Shown: positions 1 to 7,828 of the stretch, in pieces
Layout: every line of letters starts with the position of its first letter
Position numbering within the stretch: position 1 is the first letter of the stretch
Origin: Paenibacillus sp. ACRRX
GTDB lineage: Bacteria > Bacillota > Bacilli > Paenibacillales > Paenibacillaceae
DNA: 64,000 nucleotides
Assembly: GCF_022346885.1 (NCBI RefSeq)
Contig: NZ_JAKRNK010000009.1
Coordinates: 124,001 to 188,000, forward strand
Reading direction: 5' to 3'
The notes under the pieces: model-generated
Seen by the model: the letters and a program-made list of their open reading frames with translations, nothing else
What the model was told of the DNA's origin: nothing
Databases searched by the model: none
Made by a program: the position numbers and the translations under genes

Positions 1-660
1 GTTGCCAACATTTATCCTAAAGGCATTCACGGTGCAATCGGCGAGCCGCTTGAAGCGAACTATCGCGTTCAGTATGCTACGTTGGACATGCCTGAGCATG
101 GACTGACTGAACAGGTGCTAAATGATACGGACGTGCTGATCTGGTGGGGCCATATGGCACACGGTGAAGTGAGCGACGAGGTAGTCGAGCGTGTATATAA
201 CCGTGTTATGCACGGTATGGGCTTAATCGTACTGCACTCAGGTCATTTCTCGAAAATATTCAAAAAGCTAATGGGTACTTCATGCGATTTGAAATGGCGT
301 GAAGCTAATGATAAGGAGCGTCTGTGGGTTGTAGCTCCGGGCCATCCGATCGTAGAGGGAATCGGCGAGTACTTCGAGCTTCCAGAAGAAGAAATGTACG
401 GAGAGCATTTTGATATTCCACAGCCAGATGAACTGGTGCTTGTAAGCTGGTTCACTGGTGGAGAGGTGTTCCGAAGTGGCTGCTGCTACAAGCGGGGGAT
501 GGGCAAAGTATTCTACTTCCGCCCAGGACACGAAACGTATCCTACTTACTACAATGAGAACGTACTGCGCATCATCCGCAATGCGGTTGAATGGACGAAG
601 CCATCTACGCGTCCTTATCCGTCTTATGGCAATGCACAGCCAATTGAGCCGTTGAACTAA
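1..660 (+). CDS. ThuA-like domain protein (5' partial)
   Basis: The frame is open from base 1, and the residues before the first internal ATG at 82 (reading [20 protein letters not shown]) match the usual ThuA N-terminus. The gene therefore starts left of the window and roughly 20 residues are missing. The visible part has the family pattern [29 protein letters not shown] and a conserved C-terminal [12 protein letters not shown] stretch. ThuA proteins have a class I glutamine-amidotransferase-like fold and occur beside sugar dehydrogenases in disaccharide utilisation; the biochemical activity is poorly defined. The next gene is a Gfo/Idh/MocA oxidoreductase on the same strand, which is the usual partner and supports a role in oxidised-sugar metabolism. 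Family assignment is confident; the substrate is not known. Confidence 0.88.
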   Translation, partial: VANIYPKGIHGAIGEPLEANYRVQYATLDMPEHGLTEQVLNDTDVLIWWGHMAHGEVSDEVVERVYNRVMHGMGLIVLHSGHFSKIFKKLMGTSCDLKWREANDKERLWVVAPGHPIVEGIGEYFELPEEEMYGEHFDIPQPDELVLVSWFTGGEVFRSGCCYKRGMGKVFYFRPGHETYPTYYNENVLRIIRNAVEWTKPSTRPYPSYGNAQPIEPLN

Positions 661-686
661 ACGGTCTATAATTAAGAATATAACGT

Positions 687-719
687 ACGGCTCACATGTG
701 AATAACATAGTTGAGCCGT
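687..719 (+). terminator. Possible weak intrinsic terminator
   Basis: Perfect 8-bp inverted repeat (ACGGCTCA/TGAGCCGT) with a 17-nt loop, followed by a short T-rich stretch. It sits between the ThuA-like gene and the oxidoreductase. The U-tract is poor, so it may only attenuate. Confidence 0.4.
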
Positions 720-752
720 CTTTACTATGAAGAGACGGGAAGTGACCTGACG

Positions 753-1844
753 ATGACAGAACAACTTACAGTGAAGCCACTTCGTGTGGGGGTCGTATCT
801 ACAGGCGGTATATTTCGCGGCGCTCATATGCCAGCATTTGTTGCTAATCCTTATACAGAGATCGTAGCTGTATGTGATCCGCATAAATCATCTGCGTGCG
901 AGGTGGCAGATGAACTAGGCCAAGTTCGTGTGTACACGGAGTGGCAGGAAATGTTGGAACGTGAGGATTTGGATATTATTGATATATGTTCACCGAACTA
1001 TTTGCATGCGACGGTAGCGATCGCTGCATTGGAGCATGGCTTCCATGTGTTTTGTGAGAAGCCTGATGCCATTTCGCCAGAAGAAGCGATAAAGATGCAG
1101 GAAGCGGCGGAACGTTCAGGCAAGGTGCTTATGGTTATGCGCAACAATCGCTTTCGACCGCGTTCCCGTTTTTTGAAGCAGTGGATTAATGACGGTGGTG
1201 CAGGTGAGCTATATACAGGGCGCTGCGGTTGGCTGCGGCGCAAGGGCATTCCGGGCAAAGGCGGTTGGTTTACGACAAAGTCGATGTCTGGCGGCGGCCC
1301 GCTAATTGACCTTGGCGTGCATATGATTGACTTGGCCGTATGGTTGATGGGCAATCCGAAGCCGATTTCTGTAACTGGAGCAACATACAGCCACTTCGGT
1401 CAAGCACACATCAAAGGTGAGACCCGTGTAGTCGAAGGCAACACGTATGATGTGGAGGACCTGGCTACGGGCTTTATTCGCTTTGATAATGGTGCTACGC
1501 TGCAGGTAGAGGTAAGCTGGGCCTCTCATATTGAGCAGGACGAGCTGTTCGTGGAGATGCGTGGGACCAAGGCTGGCTTCAGTTTGAAGAACGAGGAGTT
1601 CAAGCTGTTTACGGATATGGCGGGGGAACCGCTGAATCAAATGCCGCAAGTTCCGATGGGCGGTTGGGGACATCAAGAGAACGTGAATCATTTTGTCGAT
1701 GTCGTCCGCGGCGTGGTAGAGCCGGACTTTACGCCGGATCAGGGCATTGATATGATTCGAATTCTCGATGCGATGTATCGCTCTGCCAAGGAAGGGCGCG
1801 AGATTCGACTGGATGTGGATACGCTAGGCGCTGATTTAGCATAA
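753..1844 (+). CDS. Gfo/Idh/MocA-family NAD(P)-dependent oxidoreductase
   Basis: Predicted dinucleotide-dependent sugar or inositol-type dehydrogenase, cytosolic, 363 residues. The N-terminal Rossmann domain starts with VGVVSTGGIFRGAHMPAF, followed by IVAVCDPHKSSA and the family motif FCEKPDAISPEEA (the EKP lysine is the usual catalytic or nucleotide-contact residue). The C-terminal alpha/beta domain contains GGGPLIDLGVHMIDLAVWLMG, in which the DxGxHxxD pattern is the typical substrate and catalytic site. I place the start at ATG 753 (MTEQLTV), preceded by GGGAAGTG; an upstream in-frame TTG at 711 has no ribosome-binding site and would add residues unlike the family. It follows the ThuA-like gene, so both probably act on the same sugar. 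Substrate cannot be read from sequence. Confidence 0.9.
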   Translation: MTEQLTVKPLRVGVVSTGGIFRGAHMPAFVANPYTEIVAVCDPHKSSACEVADELGQVRVYTEWQEMLEREDLDIIDICSPNYLHATVAIAALEHGFHVFCEKPDAISPEEAIKMQEAAERSGKVLMVMRNNRFRPRSRFLKQWINDGGAGELYTGRCGWLRRKGIPGKGGWFTTKSMSGGGPLIDLGVHMIDLAVWLMGNPKPISVTGATYSHFGQAHIKGETRVVEGNTYDVEDLATGFIRFDNGATLQVEVSWASHIEQDELFVEMRGTKAGFSLKNEEFKLFTDMAGEPLNQMPQVPMGGWGHQENVNHFVDVVRGVVEPDFTPDQGIDMIRILDAMYRSAKEGREIRLDVDTLGADLA

Positions 1845-1870
1845 ATAAAACATATTAATATTAACTAGGG

Positions 1871-1905
1871 AGAAGCCTTGCGGTATTTGCAAGGCTTCTT
1901 TTTTC
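1871..1905 (+). terminator. Strong intrinsic terminator
   Basis: Perfect 11-bp stem (AGAAGCCTTGC/GCAAGGCTTCT) with a 7-nt loop and a run of T at 1898-1904. It ends the oxidoreductase transcript and insulates the tail locus from it. Confidence 0.93.
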
Positions 1906-1973
1906 GTAGAACGTCTGTGACTCCTATTCCTATATAAGCACAAACTTGATTTATTTCTTAAAAGAACAGAATG

Positions 1974-1992
1974 TTCAACGATCATTCAACGA
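1974..1992 (+). promoter_or_regulatory. Direct repeat TTCAACGA x2, 11 bp apart: candidate activator site
   Basis: TTCAACGA occurs at 1974-1981 and 1985-1992, one helical turn apart. The pair lies just upstream of where the -35 element would be for the candidate -10 TACAAT at 2018-2023. That promoter lacks a recognisable TTGACA, as expected if an activator is needed. The first repeat overlaps an imperfect palindrome (1964-1976). The ArpU-type regulator encoded at 18339 is the obvious candidate protein, but this is inference. Confidence 0.4.
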
Positions 1993-2017
1993 CTGTGCAG
2001 AGATGGCTCAATGGATC

Positions 2018-2023
2018 TACAAT
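2018..2023 (+). promoter_or_regulatory. Candidate -10 element of the tail operon
   Basis: TACAAT at 2018-2023, with TATAAA directly after it as an alternative. No good -35 hexamer lies 16-18 bp upstream. The LexA core starts 7 bp downstream, so a repressor there would cover the transcription start. Position is tentative. Confidence 0.4.
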
Positions 2024-2030
2024 ATAAAAG

Positions 2031-2042
2031 GAACGTATGTTC
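2031..2042 (+). promoter_or_regulatory. LexA (DinR) SOS box of the tail operon
   Basis: GAACGTATGTTC fits the Bacillus LexA/DinR core GAAC-N4-GTTC, with G on both flanks. Exactly the same 12-mer stands in front of the regulator gene at 18141-18152. The position 200 bp before the first tail gene predicts repression of the tail operon in undamaged cells and induction after DNA damage. Confidence 0.85.
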
Positions 2043-2053
2043 GTATTTTATTA

Positions 2054-2082
2054 ATAGACCTATCATCAAGCGTTAGGTCTAT
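2054..2082 (+). other. Leader hairpin
   Basis: Perfect 8-bp inverted repeat (ATAGACCT/AGGTCTAT) with a 13-nt loop directly downstream of the SOS box. It has no T-run, so it would be the first structured element of the untranslated leader. Confidence 0.4.
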
Positions 2083-2104
2083 AACATGATAAATTGGTAT
2101 TAGG

Positions 2105-2197
2105 AAAATCAAACGTAAACGACACACCGGTTCCACAATGGAACGATTGCGCTTAAGCGCTTATGATGCGTGTGCTTCGGATTAGGTTTGATTTTTT
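2105..2197 (+). ncRNA. Structured leader RNA ending in a terminator-like stem
   Basis: A perfect 10-bp closing stem pairs 2105-2114 with 2186-2195 and runs into seven T residues (2191-2197). Inside it are a 5-bp stem CACAC/GTGTG (2123-2127 with 2170-2174), a GTTCC/GGAAC hairpin (2130-2144) and the 12-bp palindrome GCGCTTAAGCGC (2149-2160). It lies between the SOS promoter and the first tail gene, so transcripts must pass it to express the operon. It could be an attenuator, an antitermination-type element, or the end of a separate short RNA. I do not recognise a known riboswitch class. Confidence 0.5.
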
Positions 2198-2242
2198 TGT
2201 TTCAAAAGCGAGTTTAGCAGCGGGGGTGAATCTTTTAACACG

Positions 2243-2686
2243 ATGTGGGAGCGAAGTTATCAAGCTTTACAAGTGAAGTTGGCTGCCTTATTCCCAGAAG
2301 TTTCTGCATGGTATGTGGGAAGCTGTCCTGAATCACCTGCACGTCCTGCCATATGGGTGCAGCTTATGCAAGCAGAAGATGAGAGAACAGGAGCTTGGAC
2401 CTTATCATCTGCTGCATCATGGCAAATTATTTATGTGCCTGCTGTTGTAAACGGATTGCCGGACGGTATGGCACAGCTGCGGGCAGCAGAGTTGATTCGC
2501 AGCGATCTGTCCAGACATAGGCAGCTGAGTGGGATGGAAGGAGACGTGTTTGACCTTGTCTCGGTCAAGGGCGGGACCCGGTCACACGATACTTTTGTCC
2601 GGGTAACGTTAGCTGCGGAAGAGGAATTGCCGCAGGAGCTATACGATCAGGTAAAGCGGGTATCTGTACATTATGAGGAGGAATAA
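2243..2686 (+). CDS. Phage tail terminator-like protein
   Basis: A 147-residue protein placed immediately before the sheath gene (3-nt gap), where contractile tail clusters encode the tail-completion or terminator protein that caps the sheath and tube. The pattern (short N-terminal helix, central AIWVQLMQAEDERTGAW, later beta strands) agrees with small tail-terminator families of Firmicute tails, but I rely mostly on position. The ATG at 2243 has only a distant GGGGGTG (14 nt upstream). No in-frame alternative start is visible, so initiation may be weak. As the first gene of a module without head genes, a cap at this position would seal a headless tail. Confidence 0.6.
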   Translation: MWERSYQALQVKLAALFPEVSAWYVGSCPESPARPAIWVQLMQAEDERTGAWTLSSAASWQIIYVPAVVNGLPDGMAQLRAAELIRSDLSRHRQLSGMEGDVFDLVSVKGGTRSHDTFVRVTLAAEEELPQELYDQVKRVSVHYEEE

Positions 2687-2689
2687 TCG

Positions 2690-3757
2690 ATGGGATTGCC
2701 TAGTGTAACGATTGAATTTAAGCAGAAAGCTTCTGGAGCAGTGACGCAGGGAGCGGCTGGGACGTTGGCGCTTGTACTAAAGGATGCCAGTGTCACGGAA
2801 GCAAAGGAGTATAAAGTGTTTGGCATCGAAGAGATTCCAGCGGGGTTAAGTGCGGATAACCGAGCCTATGTAGAACAGGGACTTATGGGGCTGCCAAAGG
2901 AAGTGAAGCTTGTTGTTATTCCAGCCGCAGCGACTGACTACAATAAAGCATTGGATCTGCTGGAAACGTTGAAATTCAACGTAGTCGCTTTTCCTGGTGT
3001 GGCGGAAGCCGATGTGACGGCACTATCCACATGGTCCAAATCAATGTTTGCCAATAAGGAGCGCCGTATTCTGACCGTACTGCCAAATGCAGCCGCGGAT
3101 CACCCGGCAGTTGTAAACCTGGCAACGGATTATATTGAAGTTGGTACAAAGAAGTATACGGCAAGCCAGTATACGGCCCGCATTGCAGGCTTGATCGCGG
3201 GGCTGCCGCTGACCGTTGCACCAACCTTCCAAGTGCTGAACGAAGTGACCAACGTACCAAAGTTGACGAAGGCGGAAGCTGACGCAGCAGTTAATGCGGG
3301 TAAGCTCGTTCTTTACCATGACGGCGAGAAAGTGAAGATTGCGCGCGGCGTAACTTCGTTCCAGACGGTGACCGAGGCCATGGGGCCGGACTGGAAGAAA
3401 ATTAAGGTGGTGCGTGTATTAAATAAGACCTATCACGATATAAAAGACACGATTGAGGATCTCTATATCGGCAAAGTACAAAATTCATACATGAATAAGC
3501 TGCTGCTGATTTCCGCTATTAATGCCTATTACGAGGTATTGGAGCAAGAGGGAGTACTTGATGTGGGCAAAAATATAGTCTCTATCGACATGGCCGCACA
3601 GCGTACTTACTTGAAATCACTGTTAGGGGCAGAAGAAGTAGCCAAAATGAAGGAGCAGGACATTAAAGAAGCAAATACGCATGATCAAGTGTTCCTCACT
3701 GCAACTCAGCGTCCGCTTGATGCGATTGAAGATGTGAAGCTTGCCGTTTATTTGTAG
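2690..3757 (+). CDS. Contractile tail sheath protein (XkdK-like)
   Basis: A 355-residue sheath subunit that would polymerise round the tube and drive it through the target envelope on contraction. The N-terminus MGLPSVTIEFKQKASGAVTQ and the segment LATDYIEVGTKKYTASQYTARIAGLIAGLP, followed by the C-terminal KVVRVLNKTYHDIKDTI...YIGKVQNSYMNK, are typical of Firmicute sheaths. The length matches the short form known from diffocin-type particles (about 350 residues) rather than PBSX XkdK (about 470), so the outer decoration domain seems absent. GAGGAGGAATAATCG precedes the ATG. It is the best family match in the cluster. Confidence 0.92.
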   Translation: MGLPSVTIEFKQKASGAVTQGAAGTLALVLKDASVTEAKEYKVFGIEEIPAGLSADNRAYVEQGLMGLPKEVKLVVIPAAATDYNKALDLLETLKFNVVAFPGVAEADVTALSTWSKSMFANKERRILTVLPNAAADHPAVVNLATDYIEVGTKKYTASQYTARIAGLIAGLPLTVAPTFQVLNEVTNVPKLTKAEADAAVNAGKLVLYHDGEKVKIARGVTSFQTVTEAMGPDWKKIKVVRVLNKTYHDIKDTIEDLYIGKVQNSYMNKLLLISAINAYYEVLEQEGVLDVGKNIVSIDMAAQRTYLKSLLGAEEVAKMKEQDIKEANTHDQVFLTATQRPLDAIEDVKLAVYL

Positions 3758-3864
3758 GAGAAAGCTACTTTTAGTGCTGTGTATAGTAGCATGCTTGTAA
3801 TCAAAATGGATATGGCAACTGCTGTGGGCAGCGGAGTCATGTGAAAATAAGGGAGGAAGCTAAT

Positions 3865-4305
3865 ATGGCAACTGCATTTCATGGAGAAAAAGTAATGTCC
3901 GGTACGTTCGGGGAGGTATGGCTGGATGGAAAATTAGTGGCTGAAGCACTTTCGATGGAAGCCAAAATTGAGATTGAAAAGGAAGACGTTCCGTTGGCAG
4001 GCAAGTTTGCAACGGATTCTAAATTTATGGGCTACAAGGGTTCAGGCACCTTGAAAATGCACAAAGCGAATTCTCGTATGATTAATCTACTGAGCGAGCA
4101 GATCAAGAAAGGGATTAATCCACGGTTTATGATTATGTCCAAATTAAAAGATCCCTCCGCCGACGGTGGTGAAGTCATCACGATTAAAGATGCCTGCTTT
4201 AATGACTTAAGCCTGGTGAACTGGGAACTGAAGAAAAAAGGCGAGATCGAAGCTCCTTTTACGTTTACGGATTGGACGGTACAGGATTCAGTGAAAGCGG
4301 ACTAA
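3865..4305 (+). CDS. Tail tube protein (XkdM-like)
   Basis: A 146-residue tube protein that stacks in hexameric rings inside the sheath. MATAFHGEKVMSGTFGEVWLDGKLVAEA and the later SGTLKMHKANSRM and EAPFTFTDW are characteristic of XkdM-family tubes, and the length fits the family. The start is ATG 3865, preceded by AAGGGAGGAAGC; an upstream in-frame start at 3841 lacks a site. A 107-bp gap separates it from the sheath and contains a duplicated 13-mer (ATATGGCAACTGC at 3810 and 3863) that repeats the tube start region and has no evident function. Confidence 0.92.
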   Translation: MATAFHGEKVMSGTFGEVWLDGKLVAEALSMEAKIEIEKEDVPLAGKFATDSKFMGYKGSGTLKMHKANSRMINLLSEQIKKGINPRFMIMSKLKDPSADGGEVITIKDACFNDLSLVNWELKKKGEIEAPFTFTDWTVQDSVKAD

Positions 4306-4387
4306 TTGGAGATTTATCAAGCAAGACACAGGCGGTGTACAAAGTATGCCGTCTTATTACAATTCAAATGAAAAAAGGAGCTTGATT

Positions 4388-4810
4388 ATGGGAAAATCAA
4401 CGTTTGACTTATTGTTGGGAATGGGAAATGGAAAACTGCAGCGGCCTTTTAAAGAAGTGGAGCTAAAGCGCCTAAGTCAATCAGCAGGCGAGCCGGTTGT
4501 GTTTAAGTGCCAGGCCTTAACAATGGACGAGTTTGAGGAGATTCAGGAAATCTCGATGTCGATTAGTAAAAAGGGTGAATTGGAAAACTTTAGCGCCAGT
4601 CGGGTGCAGTTGTTTACGGTTCTGCAAGGTGTCGTAGAACCGAACCTGAAGGAACCTCAGCTTCTGGAAGCATACGGGGTATCCACGCCGAAGCAATTGC
4701 TTGAATCCTCCAAGCTGCTCCTGCCTGGTGAAATTACTCAAATTTATAACATGATTTCTTCCTTATCTGGCTTTGGTGAGGGCTCCATGGAAGAGTTAAA
4801 AAACGACTAA
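4388..4810 (+). CDS. Tail assembly chaperone (XkdN-like, short product)
   Basis: A 140-residue chaperone placed between tube and tape measure, the standard position of gpG/XkdN-type proteins that coat the tape measure during assembly. MGKSTFDLLLGMGNGKLQRPFKEVELKRL and KCQALTMDEFEEIQEIS are family-like. The start ATG 4388 follows AAAAAAGGAGCTTGATT; the upstream in-frame ATG at 4346 has no such site. The gene ends in TTA AAA AAC GAC TAA, placing a -1 slippery heptamer two codons before the stop (see the frameshift entry). The short form would be the major product. Confidence 0.87.
   Translation: MGKSTFDLLLGMGNGKLQRPFKEVELKRLSQSAGEPVVFKCQALTMDEFEEIQEISMSISKKGELENFSASRVQLFTVLQGVVEPNLKEPQLLEAYGVSTPKQLLESSKLLLPGEITQIYNMISSLSGFGEGSMEELKND
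4798..4804 (+). promoter_or_regulatory. -1 ribosomal frameshift slippery site A AAA AAC
   Basis: In the chaperone frame the bases read TTA AAA AAC, a canonical X XXY YYZ heptamer, two codons upstream of the stop at 4808-4810. The -1 frame beyond it stays open to 4995 and encodes family-like sequence, as in lambda gpG-gpGT and most tailed phages. Confidence 0.85.
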
Positions 4811-4995
4811 GGTCGGATGGCTATGGCGAGATGCTCTATTATTATTGGAGCCGCAAAGGCATCCGGCCTTCTATAATTCAATCGATGCCTGCCGGAGAAC
4901 GACATCTGATCCGAGCTTTCTATGAGATGGAGCAGGAAGATCGGGAGAAGATGGCTAAAACGGGGCAGGTGTGGATTACGATGCCTGCTTTATAA
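4798..4995 (+). CDS. Frameshift extension of the tail chaperone (gpGT-like)
   Basis: Slipping -1 at 4798-4804 joins the chaperone to 63 further residues, ending at TAA 4993-4995. The full product spans 4388-4995 and is about 202 residues. The extension contains DGYGEMLYYYWSRKGIRPS and AFYEMEQEDREKMAKTG, a typical T-domain composition; there is no plausible independent start with a ribosome-binding site. The extended form is expected at a few percent of translation and recruits the tube while the G part holds the tape measure. It is followed after 14 nt by the tape measure start. The efficiency of slippage cannot be seen from sequence. Confidence 0.82.
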   Translation, partial: KKRLRSDGYGEMLYYYWSRKGIRPSIIQSMPAGERHLIRAFYEMEQEDREKMAKTGQVWITMPAL

Positions 4996-5009
4996 GGGGG
5001 TGAATATAG

Positions 5010-7121
5010 GTGAGTGTCAGAAAAACAAAGCAATTCAGCAAGGATACGGCGAAGCAGTACCAAGATCTGTCAGCTTCCATGATCGAATCGTTCGAGCGGG
5101 CTAGTAAACAAATTCTCTCGACCCAAAGATCAATGACAGCAGAGCTTAAAAAAATGCAAGGCAAAGAAGAAGAGGCGAAAAAACCGTTTGAAGTTTTAAA
5201 AGAAGCGGGTGTTTCGGCAATGAATGCCATATCCCAAAAAGCGACGCTTGTGACGAAAAATTTGCAGCAGATTTCGAAAATGGATATGGATGCTCCACCT
5301 CTTGTGCAAAATCTATTTTATAGTTTTATGGGGTTAGAGAAAGAAATGAATCCTATACTTCAGGACTTTAAAACTAGCTTTCAAGGGGTATTCGGATTTT
5401 TGAAAATCAGCTCTGCGAGAGCAGCTTTTCGAATGATTCAATCGTTCCAGTCGGTAAAAGAACATTTAGACCTTCAGATGGATGCGAAGAAAATTTATTT
5501 TAAAGCGGTAATTGCTCCTTTCTTTGTACAAACTGCCAAAATATCTAAAGCAATTGCTCAAATTTCGGTAAAGCCGATCACGATATTTTTTAAAGCAGTG
5601 GACCTTACTGCGTCTGCTATCGCTAGCATTAGCAAAGGCATTCACTCCCTCTTAAAAAATATTAAGTTTGACAAGATGCTGACAGACGGGATTGGCTTTG
5701 CCCTGAACAGTGCTTTTGACTGGGAAAGGCAAGGGATGTCCATAAATCACATCATGGCATCGAGTCAGCCGGGGAAATCAGCTGGAACCGTTCAGAATGA
5801 AGCTGACGATTATCTTAGAATGCTTGATAGCAATATATCTAATTCTCCGTTTGACCCTGACGACATGTTGAAGGCAGGAGCTTCTGCTTTAAAAATGTCA
5901 GCTGGAGATTCGACTCAAGCGATGACGATGCTTAATTTGGCCAAAGATATGGTAGCCGTTAATCCGGCCAAGTCACTAGAGGACGCACTAGGTGCGCTTA
6001 ATGAATTAAAGATCGGCAAATCGGGCATGAAAGTCGCTTACGATATAAAAGACTATGGCTTTGAAGTTGATCCGAATCAGCTTGCTGGCGCAAATGGGGA
6101 TTGGAGCAAAATAAAAGGGCAGCAGGGGATTGGATTGACCGAAATGTTTAGCGGCGGTTCTGACAAACTAGGGGCAACGGCTGGTGGGATGGTCACGGTC
6201 ATTAAAAATAAGTTCAAGTCGGGTTTAGCCGGCATGGGAAATGAATTTATTAAAAATTTAGCTCCTGAACTGAAGAAACTAACACCGTTCATGGGGAATA
6301 TGGTTGACTTCATGACCAATTTTGGCACAACTGCGGCAAAAGCCATTCCCGTTGTCATTTCACATCTGAAACGTTTTATCGATTGGATTACGCCGTTAAT
6401 CCAGCCAGTGATCGCCATTATCCAGCAGGTCGTGGAACAAGCGGTACAATTTATTACCCCATTGCTGCCACCGATTATGACCTTGTTCCAAAGCGTGTTT
6501 GGATGGATTCAGGAAAATATGCCTATCTTTCAAGAAGCGATTGGTGCGGTATTTGATTTTCTACAACCGGTCATCTATACGGTATTGGATACGTTTAATT
6601 CCTTATGGCAAACGTGGCAGGAAGCTTGGCCGATTATTCAAGATATTTTATCTACGGCGTGGGGAATCTTTGAGCCGATCTTTAATGGGATTGTCGATGT
6701 GTTTAGACTCGTCGTATTTGTTTTTAACCAAAGCTTCCGACCGATGCTTGAAACCTTGTGGACGCTATTAGAGCCTATCATGGATGGGATTTCAAAGATT
6801 GTGAACTGGGTTGGCGACAAGTTTGGTAATCTGATTGATTGGATGATTGGTGGAGATCCTCCCGATTCTCCCGGTAATCCAGCCAAACCCCATGCGGCAG
6901 GCTTACATACAGTTCCGCGGGATAACTATCCCGCACTGCTGCATAAGAACGAGGCGGTGCTGACCGCACAAGAGGCAAATCAATATCGGAATGGTCGCGG
7001 CGGCAGTCACGGCATTACGATTAATTTGAACCATCCAGTAGCACGCGATGAGGCGGACTTTACTAAGTGGGCTCAAGTGCTGCGTGCTGAATTGGAAGGT
7101 GCAGCTATTAACATGGCCTAA
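5010..7121 (+). CDS. Tail tape measure protein
   Basis: A 703-residue ruler that sets tail length and is usually ejected or displaced on contraction. It starts at GTG 5010 behind AAGGGGGTGA. The N-terminal 90 residues are charged and coiled-coil-like (RASKQILSTQRSMTAELKKMQGKEEEA). Residues about 420-620 are hydrophobic and amphipathic with many Pro/Trp (repeated WITPLIQPV, ITPLLPPIM, LLEPIMDGI). The end has the recurrent tape-measure motif GLHTVPRDNYPALLHKNEAVLTAQEA. PBSX XkdO is about twice as long, so the predicted tail is short; at about 1.5 angstrom per residue it would be near 100 nm. No lytic or peptidase domain is visible. Confidence 0.9.
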   Translation: MSVRKTKQFSKDTAKQYQDLSASMIESFERASKQILSTQRSMTAELKKMQGKEEEAKKPFEVLKEAGVSAMNAISQKATLVTKNLQQISKMDMDAPPLVQNLFYSFMGLEKEMNPILQDFKTSFQGVFGFLKISSARAAFRMIQSFQSVKEHLDLQMDAKKIYFKAVIAPFFVQTAKISKAIAQISVKPITIFFKAVDLTASAIASISKGIHSLLKNIKFDKMLTDGIGFALNSAFDWERQGMSINHIMASSQPGKSAGTVQNEADDYLRMLDSNISNSPFDPDDMLKAGASALKMSAGDSTQAMTMLNLAKDMVAVNPAKSLEDALGALNELKIGKSGMKVAYDIKDYGFEVDPNQLAGANGDWSKIKGQQGIGLTEMFSGGSDKLGATAGGMVTVIKNKFKSGLAGMGNEFIKNLAPELKKLTPFMGNMVDFMTNFGTTAAKAIPVVISHLKRFIDWITPLIQPVIAIIQQVVEQAVQFITPLLPPIMTLFQSVFGWIQENMPIFQEAIGAVFDFLQPVIYTVLDTFNSLWQTWQEAWPIIQDILSTAWGIFEPIFNGIVDVFRLVVFVFNQSFRPMLETLWTLLEPIMDGISKIVNWVGDKFGNLIDWMIGGDPPDSPGNPAKPHAAGLHTVPRDNYPALLHKNEAVLTAQEANQYRNGRGGSHGITINLNHPVARDEADFTKWAQVLRAELEGAAINMA

Positions 7122-7136
7122 AAGAGGTGAGATAAC

Positions 7137-7814
7137 ATGATCCAATTTTGGCTGTCATTTCAGAACGGAGCCGAGCATCTTAGGCTCCCGGTTCCCCCGC
7201 AGACATTTGAAATGCAAACAGGTGCCACCTTAACTGCTGTTAATATTCATAGTCTGGGCGAAGCCAACGTTATTGGCAGGAGACGTTTAAAAGCAATATC
7301 ACTTAGTTCGTATTTTCCAATCGTCAATGATGGCTTATGTCAGTACAGCAGCTTTCCCACACCACAGAGATGTGTACGGATGATTGAGAAATGGCGCGAC
7401 AGCGGCAAGCCAATACGTTTGATCATTCAAGGACAGGGATTAAACATTAATGAAGCGATGGCGATTGAGAATTTTAACTATTCACAGAAGCATGGTCCGG
7501 AAGATGTCCAATTTACACTAGATATGAAAGAATACCGCTTCTTAACGACCGTGAGTGCTGTGCCGGCTCAAAAAGGGCAAGTAAAGAAGCAAGGCCAGAC
7601 TCGTCCGAACGAGAAACAGATCCCACTTAAATATAGAGTCATGCCGGGAGATACTTGGTTCTGGATTGCTCGAAAAGTATGGGGCAGCGGTACGAAAGCG
7701 AAGTTTCTTCAGGAGCTGAATGAGAAGAAGGGGATAGGAAAGAAGACGAATACGACGGTGCTGGATGACGTTTGGCTAACCACTCATGAGTGGAGAGAGA
7801 TTTATTTGAAATAA
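7137..7814 (+). CDS. LysM-containing tail protein (XkdP-like)
   Basis: A 225-residue baseplate-proximal protein, homologous in order and shape to XkdP. Residues 1-150 form the N-terminal tail domain (MIQFWLSFQNGAEHLRLPVPPQTFEMQTG). The C-terminal 55 residues look like a degenerate LysM: YRVMPGDTWFWIARKVWGSGTKAKFLQELN. LysM modules bind peptidoglycan, but in tail tip proteins of this family they are thought to hold the baseplate interior. It is spaced 15 nt after the tape measure and 14 nt before the hub gene, with AGAGGTGAG as ribosome-binding site. Confidence 0.87.
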   Translation: MIQFWLSFQNGAEHLRLPVPPQTFEMQTGATLTAVNIHSLGEANVIGRRRLKAISLSSYFPIVNDGLCQYSSFPTPQRCVRMIEKWRDSGKPIRLIIQGQGLNINEAMAIENFNYSQKHGPEDVQFTLDMKEYRFLTTVSAVPAQKGQVKKQGQTRPNEKQIPLKYRVMPGDTWFWIARKVWGSGTKAKFLQELNEKKGIGKKTNTTVLDDVWLTTHEWREIYLK

Positions 7815-7828
7815 AGGGAGGTGAATAG

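Noticed and set aside
1964-1976. Palindrome GAAC-AGAAT-GTTC as a second SOS box.
   Set aside because: The spacing is 5 instead of 4, which does not fit the LexA/DinR core; it may be part of the activator region.
3810-3875. 13-bp repeat ATATGGCAACTGC before and at the tube gene start as an attachment site.
   Set aside because: Both copies lie inside the tail operon 53 bp apart, so they cannot bound the element; probably a small duplication.
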